DNA of 9,197 nucleotides. It comes from Lentzea aerocolonigenes (GTDB lineage: Bacteria; Actinomycetota; Actinomycetes; Mycobacteriales; Pseudonocardiaceae). The stretch lies in contig NZ_JYJG01000555.1 of the NCBI RefSeq assembly GCF_000955955.1, forward strand, positions 1 to 9,197, in the 5' to 3' direction. Under the pieces are notes generated by a model, which made no database searches, had not been told where the DNA came from, and worked only from the letters and a program-made list of their open reading frames with translations. Positions 5,869-9,197 of the stretch are shown piece after piece. Position 1 is the stretch's first letter, and the number at the start of each line of letters is the position of its first letter. Made by a program: the position numbers and the translations under genes.

Positions 5869-6657
5869 ATGGACGAGCTGAAAGGCGACTGCGCCAACTG
5901 TTTCGGGTTGTGCTGCGTCGCGCTGCCGTTCGCCAAGTCGGCGGACTTCGCGGCCACCAAGGACGCCGGGACGCCGTGCCGCAACCTGCTGGCCGACCAC
6001 CGGTGCGGGATCCACGACTCGTTGCGGCAGAAGGGTTATCCCGGCTGCACGGTCTACGACTGCTTCGGTGCCGGGCAGCGGGTGTCGCAGACGGTGTTCC
6101 GCGGCAACGACTGGCGCGCCGGCGAGCGGGAGAAGATGTTCGCGGTGTTCCCGGTGGTGCGGCAGTTGCACGAGCTGCTCTGGTACCTCGCCGAGGCCCG
6201 CCGCCTCGACCCGCACCGGGACCTCGACGACGCCTACGCCGAGGTCGAACAGCACACCGTCGCCGAGCCTGACGACATCCTGCGGCTCGACGTCGCGGAG
6301 ATCCGCGCGAAGGTCAACGTCCTGCTGCTGCGGACCAGTGAACGGCTGCGGTCGAGCGCGAAGTCCTACCGGGGCGCGGACCTGATCGGCGCGCGGCTGC
6401 GGAACAAGAACCTGACCAGCGCGGACTTCCGGGGCGCTTACCTGATCGGTGCGGATCTGACGAACGCCGACCTCTCGCGCGCGGACATGATCGGTGCCGA
6501 CCTGCGGGGCGCGGAGCTGTCGGGTGCGGACCTGAGCACGTGCCTGTTCCTGACGCAGCCGCAGGTCAACGCCGCGCGCGGGAACGCCCGGACGAAGCTG
6601 CCGCCGTCGCTGACCAGGCCGTCCCACTGGAATGCGAGCCCGAGCAAGCGCCGTTGA
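5869..6657 (+). CDS. YkgJ-like cysteine-cluster / pentapeptide-repeat fusion protein
   Basis: The 262-residue product has two parts. The N-terminal ~70 residues hold eight cysteines (8, 11, 15, 16, 37, 46, 60, 65) in the order CANCFGLCC ... CRNL ... HRCGIH ... GYPGCTVYDCFG. This spacing resembles the YkgJ/UPF0153 family, thought to bind zinc or an iron-sulfur centre. A helical middle (about 75-160) links to residues ~168-224, where A(D/N)LxG units repeat every five residues (GADLIGARLRNK, GADLTNADLSRADMIGADLRGAELSGADLS), the right-handed beta-helix of pentapeptide-repeat proteins. No signal peptide or membrane span exists, so it is cytoplasmic. The start is ATG 5869, 10 bases after the coiled-coil stop; AGTAGG overlapping that stop acts as the ribosome-binding site, implying coupled translation. 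An in-frame GTG at 5830 lies inside the upstream gene and adds a poor N-terminus. Function is unknown; some pentapeptide proteins mimic DNA and protect gyrase, but this stretch is short and nothing here shows that role. Confidence 0.85.
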   Translation: MDELKGDCANCFGLCCVALPFAKSADFAATKDAGTPCRNLLADHRCGIHDSLRQKGYPGCTVYDCFGAGQRVSQTVFRGNDWRAGEREKMFAVFPVVRQLHELLWYLAEARRLDPHRDLDDAYAEVEQHTVAEPDDILRLDVAEIRAKVNVLLLRTSERLRSSAKSYRGADLIGARLRNKNLTSADFRGAYLIGADLTNADLSRADMIGADLRGAELSGADLSTCLFLTQPQVNAARGNARTKLPPSLTRPSHWNASPSKRR

Positions 6658-6677
6658 CGGTGTCAGGGCGGTGTCAG
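6658..6677 (+). promoter_or_regulatory. 11-base direct repeats (CGGTGTCAG) upstream of the secreted protein gene
   Basis: CGGTGTCAG occurs at 6658-6666 and again at 6669-6677, an exact 11-base period. Tandem 11-base sites are typical of OmpR/PhoB-type response regulators, although the motif is not a canonical PHO box. It begins directly after the pentapeptide gene's stop and ends 23 bases before ATG 6701. An inverted repeat GGCACT/AGTGCC (6679-6684, 6691-6696) follows. Confidence 0.4.
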
Positions 6678-6700
6678 CGGCACTTGCCAGAGTGCCGATC

Positions 6701-7114
6701 ATGAAGAAGGCACTACTGATCATCGCGGCCGCCGTGGCCGGCCTGCTCGCGCCCGGTGTCGCGCACGCCGAGACCCCGCCCGGCTGCTCGTCGGCCCAGC
6801 AGATCGGCGCCACCGCGTACGTGAAGTTCGCGGACAACACGACGGCGGCGAGCGTGAAGCAGTTCGCCGGCTGCGGCAAGAACTGGGGTTACGTGTTCGT
6901 GTGGGCGGACTTCGCCTCGAGGTACGACCAGTTCCACGTCACCACCGCCGTCGCGACCGACGACAACGTCAACCACGGCAAGGTGATCGGCCGGCTCGAC
7001 CAGCGCGAGGTGTGGTCCAAGCCCGCGGACACCGTCAACCGGTGCACGCGTGCGGTGGGTGTCGTGTCGCTGGGCGAGGACGGCTGGAGCACCTACACGA
7101 GCAAGCGATGCTGA
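6701..7114 (+). CDS. small secreted four-cysteine protein, unknown function
   Basis: The product is 137 residues with a clear Sec signal peptide: MKK, a hydrophobic core (ALLIIAAAVAGLLAPG) and AHA at 21-23 before the cleavage site. The mature ~114 residues contain exactly four cysteines (29, 58, 115 and the terminal residue 137), suggesting two disulfides. Aromatic beta-like segments include GATAYVKF, NWGYVFVWADF and WSTYTSK. The GCGKNWGYVFVW stretch is reminiscent of small actinobacterial exported proteins, but I cannot assign a domain. ATG 6701 is chosen because it opens the signal peptide directly; its ribosome-binding site is weak. The gene lies 43 bases after the pentapeptide gene, with direct repeats in between, so it probably has its own promoter. 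Another small secreted protein gene follows after 86 bases. A role in the envelope or outside the cell is inferred from export only. Confidence 0.82.
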   Translation: MKKALLIIAAAVAGLLAPGVAHAETPPGCSSAQQIGATAYVKFADNTTAASVKQFAGCGKNWGYVFVWADFASRYDQFHVTTAVATDDNVNHGKVIGRLDQREVWSKPADTVNRCTRAVGVVSLGEDGWSTYTSKRC

Positions 7115-7156
7115 GCTGATTGCTCCGTTTGGCGGGCATGGAAAGGGCCGTCTGCC

Positions 7157-7196
7157 TACGATCGGATGCGCACACCTGATCAACTACTGGGAGGAG
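7157..7196 (+). promoter_or_regulatory. candidate -10 and strong ribosome-binding site of the SH3-domain gene
   Basis: TACGAT (7157-7162) fits the -10 consensus, but I see no good -35 at normal spacing. GGGAGGAG (7189-7196) is the best Shine-Dalgarno sequence in the window and decides the GTG start at 7201 (or 7204) over ATG 7213, which would be too far away at 16 bases. Confidence 0.5.
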
Positions 7197-7200
7197 TTGG

Positions 7201-7548
7201 GTGGTGCGTTCCATGATCAAGCAGGTGGCGGCCGCGTCGTTGGTCGTTGCGGCGGCAGTGGGGCTGACGGTCGCGACCAGTGGCACGGCGCTCGCGTGGG
7301 GGCCGGCCTGCCGCAACGGTGAGGTCTCGACCGGGTTCAAGTTCACCGGGGACGGCATCAAGATCCGCACCCGGCCGGTCGGCAACGCGACCGTGCTCGG
7401 GCTGGGCTACCGCAGCCACAGTCTGGCCGGTGGTGCTCGCAGCGGTGACTTCATCTACATCATCGACTGGACCACGAACGTGCGCGGCTGGGCTCCGGGC
7501 GCCTACGTGACGTGGCAGTGTGCTGGGCAGACCCATCCGGCGGGCTGA
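7201..7548 (+). CDS. small secreted SH3-like domain protein
   Basis: The product is 115 residues. Residues 1-32 are a signal peptide (MVRSMIKQ, hydrophobic AAASLVVAAAVGL, cleavage after TALA). The mature protein resembles a bacterial SH3 (SH3_3-type) domain: GIKIRTRPVGNATVLGLGY matches the usual start with 'lR..Ps..s.vlg.l..G', and DWTTNVRGWAPGAYV matches the 'GWv...yl' end. Two cysteines (37 and 107) near the ends of the mature chain could form one disulfide closing the domain. Such domains often bind cell-wall peptides, but here there is no attached catalytic domain, so it may be a stand-alone wall-binding or inhibitory module (inference). The start is GTG 7201, 4 bases after GGGAGGAG; GTG 7204 would remove one residue. 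Placed after another small secreted protein, it has its own candidate -10, so the two need not be co-transcribed. Confidence 0.82.
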   Translation: MVRSMIKQVAAASLVVAAAVGLTVATSGTALAWGPACRNGEVSTGFKFTGDGIKIRTRPVGNATVLGLGYRSHSLAGGARSGDFIYIIDWTTNVRGWAPGAYVTWQCAGQTHPAG

Positions 7549-7562
7549 CCAGGCGGAACGGT

Positions 7563-7592
7563 TTGACTGAAATTCTGTCCGCACGTTCGTGC
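7563..7592 (+). promoter_or_regulatory. candidate -35 and palindrome in front of the deiminase gene
   Basis: TTGACT (7563-7568) is a near-consensus -35, but no matching -10 is seen 16-18 bases on. GCACGTTCGTGC (7581-7592) is a 5-2-5 palindrome at the position where a -10 or start site would lie, a plausible TetR-type operator for the regulator encoded after the deiminase. The palindrome overlaps the GTG at 7589, which makes that start codon doubtful. Confidence 0.35.
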
Positions 7593-8635
7593 AGTCGGCG
7601 GCGGCCGCGGTCAGTGGTCTGCTCGCCGGCTGCACGGACGACAACAGGTCCTGGGTCATGCCCGAGGAAGGGCGGCCGCACCAGCGGACGTGGATGGCCT
7701 TCGCGGCGTCGGAGCGGATCTGGGGGCGTGACCTGGTCCCCCGAGTGCAGCGCGACCTGGCGCGCATCGCGGCCACGATCGCCCGGTTCGAGCCGGTGTC
7801 GATGCTCGTGCGGGCTGAAGACCTGACCTTCGCGCGTGATTTGACCAGCGGGAACGTCGAGCTGGTGACCACGGACCTCGACGATCTGTGGGTGCGCGAC
7901 ACCGGTCCGGCGTTCGTGAACGGCGCCGCGGTGGATTTCAACTTCAACGGCTGGGGCGGCAAGCAGGGGCACAGCCGGGACGCGAAGGTCGCACGGTTCG
8001 TGGCCGAGCGCGCCGGAGTCGAGGTCGTGAAGACCGATCTGGTGCTCGAAGGCGGGGCGCTGGAGGTCGACGGCGAGGGCACGGCGATCATCACCGAGAG
8101 CTGTGTGCTCAACAGCAACCGCAACCCGGGCTGGAAGAAGCGCGACGTCGAGGAGGAGCTGGCACGGTTGCTGGGGATCCGGAAGGTGATCTGGCTGCCG
8201 GGTATCGCCGGGCGGGACATCACCGACGGGCACACCGACTTCTACGCGCGGTTCGCCGGGCCTGGCGTGGTGGTGGCCGGGCTGGACAACGACCCCGAGT
8301 CGTTCGACTACGACCTCACGCGCCGCCACCTGGAGATCCTTCGCGACGCCACGGACGTGCAGGGGCGAAAGCTGCAGGTGGAGGTACTCGAAGGTCCGTC
8401 GCGGACGAGGGTGGGCGCCGAGGACTTCGCGGCCGGGTACGTGAACTTCTACGTGTGCAACGGCGCGGTGGTCGGGCCGGAGTTCGGTGATCCGGAGGCC
8501 GACGGGAAGGCGCTGGCGGTGCTCACGCGCTTGTTCCCGGGACGTACGGTGGTGCAGATCAACATCGACGGCATCGCGTCGGGTGGTGGCGGCATCCACT
8601 GTGCGACGCAGCAGGAACCCCAAGAAGAACGATGA
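7589..8635 (+). CDS. agmatine deiminase / peptidylarginine deiminase (PAD_porph) family enzyme
   Basis: A guanidino-modifying hydrolase. The best-known members turn agmatine into N-carbamoylputrescine and ammonia; substrate here is inferred. In the 348-residue product (from GTG 7589) the active-site set is complete: DDLWVRDTGP (D104), DFNFNGWGGK, LEGGALEVDG (E154), DGHTDFYARF (H215, D217) and GGGGIHCATQQEP with catalytic C338. Length fits the family. The N-terminus is odd. Residues 1-15 read MQSAAAAVSGLLAGC, a lipobox (LAGC) preceded by a signal-like core but with no basic residues. Reading further upstream gives VRTFVQSAAAAV, like a Tat lipoprotein signal (RRTFLQS type), yet no start codon lies between GTG 7589 and the in-frame TGA at 7568. 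ATG 7658 would give a signal-less cytoplasmic enzyme. The stop overlaps the ribosome-binding site of a TetR gene, so the two form an operon. Confidence is high for the family and low for start and location. Confidence 0.87.
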   Translation: MQSAAAAVSGLLAGCTDDNRSWVMPEEGRPHQRTWMAFAASERIWGRDLVPRVQRDLARIAATIARFEPVSMLVRAEDLTFARDLTSGNVELVTTDLDDLWVRDTGPAFVNGAAVDFNFNGWGGKQGHSRDAKVARFVAERAGVEVVKTDLVLEGGALEVDGEGTAIITESCVLNSNRNPGWKKRDVEEELARLLGIRKVIWLPGIAGRDITDGHTDFYARFAGPGVVVAGLDNDPESFDYDLTRRHLEILRDATDVQGRKLQVEVLEGPSRTRVGAEDFAAGYVNFYVCNGAVVGPEFGDPEADGKALAVLTRLFPGRTVVQINIDGIASGGGGIHCATQQEPQEER

Positions 8636-8637
8636 GG
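8634..8637 (+). promoter_or_regulatory. ribosome-binding site of the TetR gene overlapping the deiminase stop
   Basis: GAGG at 8634-8637 shares two bases with the deiminase TGA (8633-8635) and lies 8 bases before GTG 8646. This fixes the TetR start and implies translational coupling. Confidence 0.65.
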
Positions 8638-8645
8638 TAGCTCCC

Positions 8646-9182
8646 GTGTCAGAGCGCAGGACGCAGATGCTCGAGGCGGCTGTGCGCGTGATCGCGCAGG
8701 ACGGGGTGCGGGGGTTGCGCGTCGAGAAGCTCGCGGCCGAGGCCGGGGTGTCGACGGCGTTGATCTACTACCACTTCAAGGACCGGGCGGGGATCCTTCG
8801 CGCGGCGTTGGAGCACGTCAACCACTGTGCGCGCCGCTACACCGAACCCACGGCGGGTGAGCCGAGGGAGCAGCTGGAGCAGATGCTGCTCGGTGAGCTG
8901 CAGGACTTGCCGCAGGTGCGTGAGACGAGCGTGGCGTGGGGTGAGCTGCGGGCGAGCGCGGCGTTCCACGAGGAGCTGCGCTCGCCGTTGCGCGAGGCCA
9001 CCGAGGCGTGGAACGCCGACGTCGCCGCTCTGGTGCGCGAGGTGGATCCGGCGCTCGCTGCCGACGCGGTGGCCGAGCGGCTCACCGCGCTGGTCGAGGG
9101 GTTGAGCGAGCGCTGGCACAGCGGGTCGGTGTCCCTGCAGCGGGCACGCGAGCTGCTGGCCGGCGCGGTGCGCGACCTCTAG
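8646..9182 (+). CDS. TetR-family transcriptional regulator
   Basis: The 178-residue product has a classic N-terminal TetR DNA-binding domain. Helix 1 is RRTQMLEAAVRVIAQDGVRG, and the helix-turn-helix runs over residues 26-46 (VEKLAAEAGVSTALIYYHF), followed by KDRAGILRAALEHV. The remaining ~115 residues are an all-helical ligand/dimer domain (LEQMLLGELQDL, VAWGELRASAAFHEELRSPL, AERLTALVEGLSERW), resembling BetI-like members. The family binds palindromic operators and is released by a small ligand. GTG 8646 is chosen because GAGG stands 8 bases before it and MSERRTQ fits the family start. It is 10 bases downstream of the deiminase gene and translationally coupled to it, so control of this operon, possibly in response to agmatine, a polyamine or another guanidino compound, is the likely role (inference). 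The stop is TAG 9180-9182; only 15 bases follow, so any further gene of the operon lies outside the window. Confidence 0.9.
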   Translation: MSERRTQMLEAAVRVIAQDGVRGLRVEKLAAEAGVSTALIYYHFKDRAGILRAALEHVNHCARRYTEPTAGEPREQLEQMLLGELQDLPQVRETSVAWGELRASAAFHEELRSPLREATEAWNADVAALVREVDPALAADAVAERLTALVEGLSERWHSGSVSLQRARELLAGAVRDL

Positions 9183-9197
9183 ACGGTTGATTCCAAG

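Noticed and set aside
7131..7156. Possible hairpin terminator after the four-cysteine protein gene
   Set aside because: The stem is only about 7 bp with two G-U pairs and no U-run, so it is too weak to call.
1..9197. Mobile element, prophage or CRISPR-based system
   Set aside because: No transposase, integrase, terminal inverted repeats, tRNA attachment site or regularly spaced repeats are seen, and base composition is even throughout apart from short intergenic patches.

Overview
The window is very GC-rich and densely coding, with strong G/C bias at third codon positions, GTG starts, leaderless-looking promoters and many small secreted proteins. This points to an actinomycete. The gene repertoire would suit the Pseudonocardiales (Lentzea/Saccharothrix type), but that placement is inference. 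I see no tRNA, rRNA, CRISPR array, insertion sequence or phage gene. There are ten genes, all on + except one Lrp/AsnC regulator on -.

Left part (1-3568): the end of a TPR-like repeat protein (reading in from upstream) is closed by a GC hairpin. A secreted VanX/DdpX-type D-Ala-D-Ala dipeptidase (1031-1774) follows, and its stop codon abuts, tail to tail, the stop of the Lrp/AsnC regulator (2212-1775, -). The regulator is divergent from an M20-family (ArgE/DapE-like) zinc deacylase (2318-3568). Their 105-bp shared intergenic region holds A-tracts, an ACAATTGT palindrome and a likely near-leaderless promoter for the deacylase, so the regulator probably controls the deacylase, perhaps in response to an amino acid.

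Middle part (3569-6657): a BAAT-type alpha/beta hydrolase (3650-4519) is preceded by two TCACCwGGTGA palindromes and ends at a textbook rho-independent terminator (4575-4618). Next comes a self-contained two-gene unit. A leaderless gene encodes a putative zinc-finger plus long hendecad coiled-coil protein (4686-5858). Ten bases later, with its likely ribosome-binding site overlapping the first gene's stop, lies a protein fusing a YkgJ-like cysteine cluster to a pentapeptide-repeat domain (5869-6657). I do not recognise a described function for this pair, and it is the best candidate here for something undescribed.

Right part (6658-9197): two small secreted proteins follow, one an unknown four-cysteine protein and the other an SH3-like domain protein. 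The last unit is an agmatine deiminase/peptidylarginine deiminase-family enzyme, followed by a translationally coupled TetR-family regulator. The deiminase carries what looks like a degraded Tat/lipoprotein signal, so its true start and cell location are uncertain. Most functional links between neighbouring units are inference from spacing and orientation.
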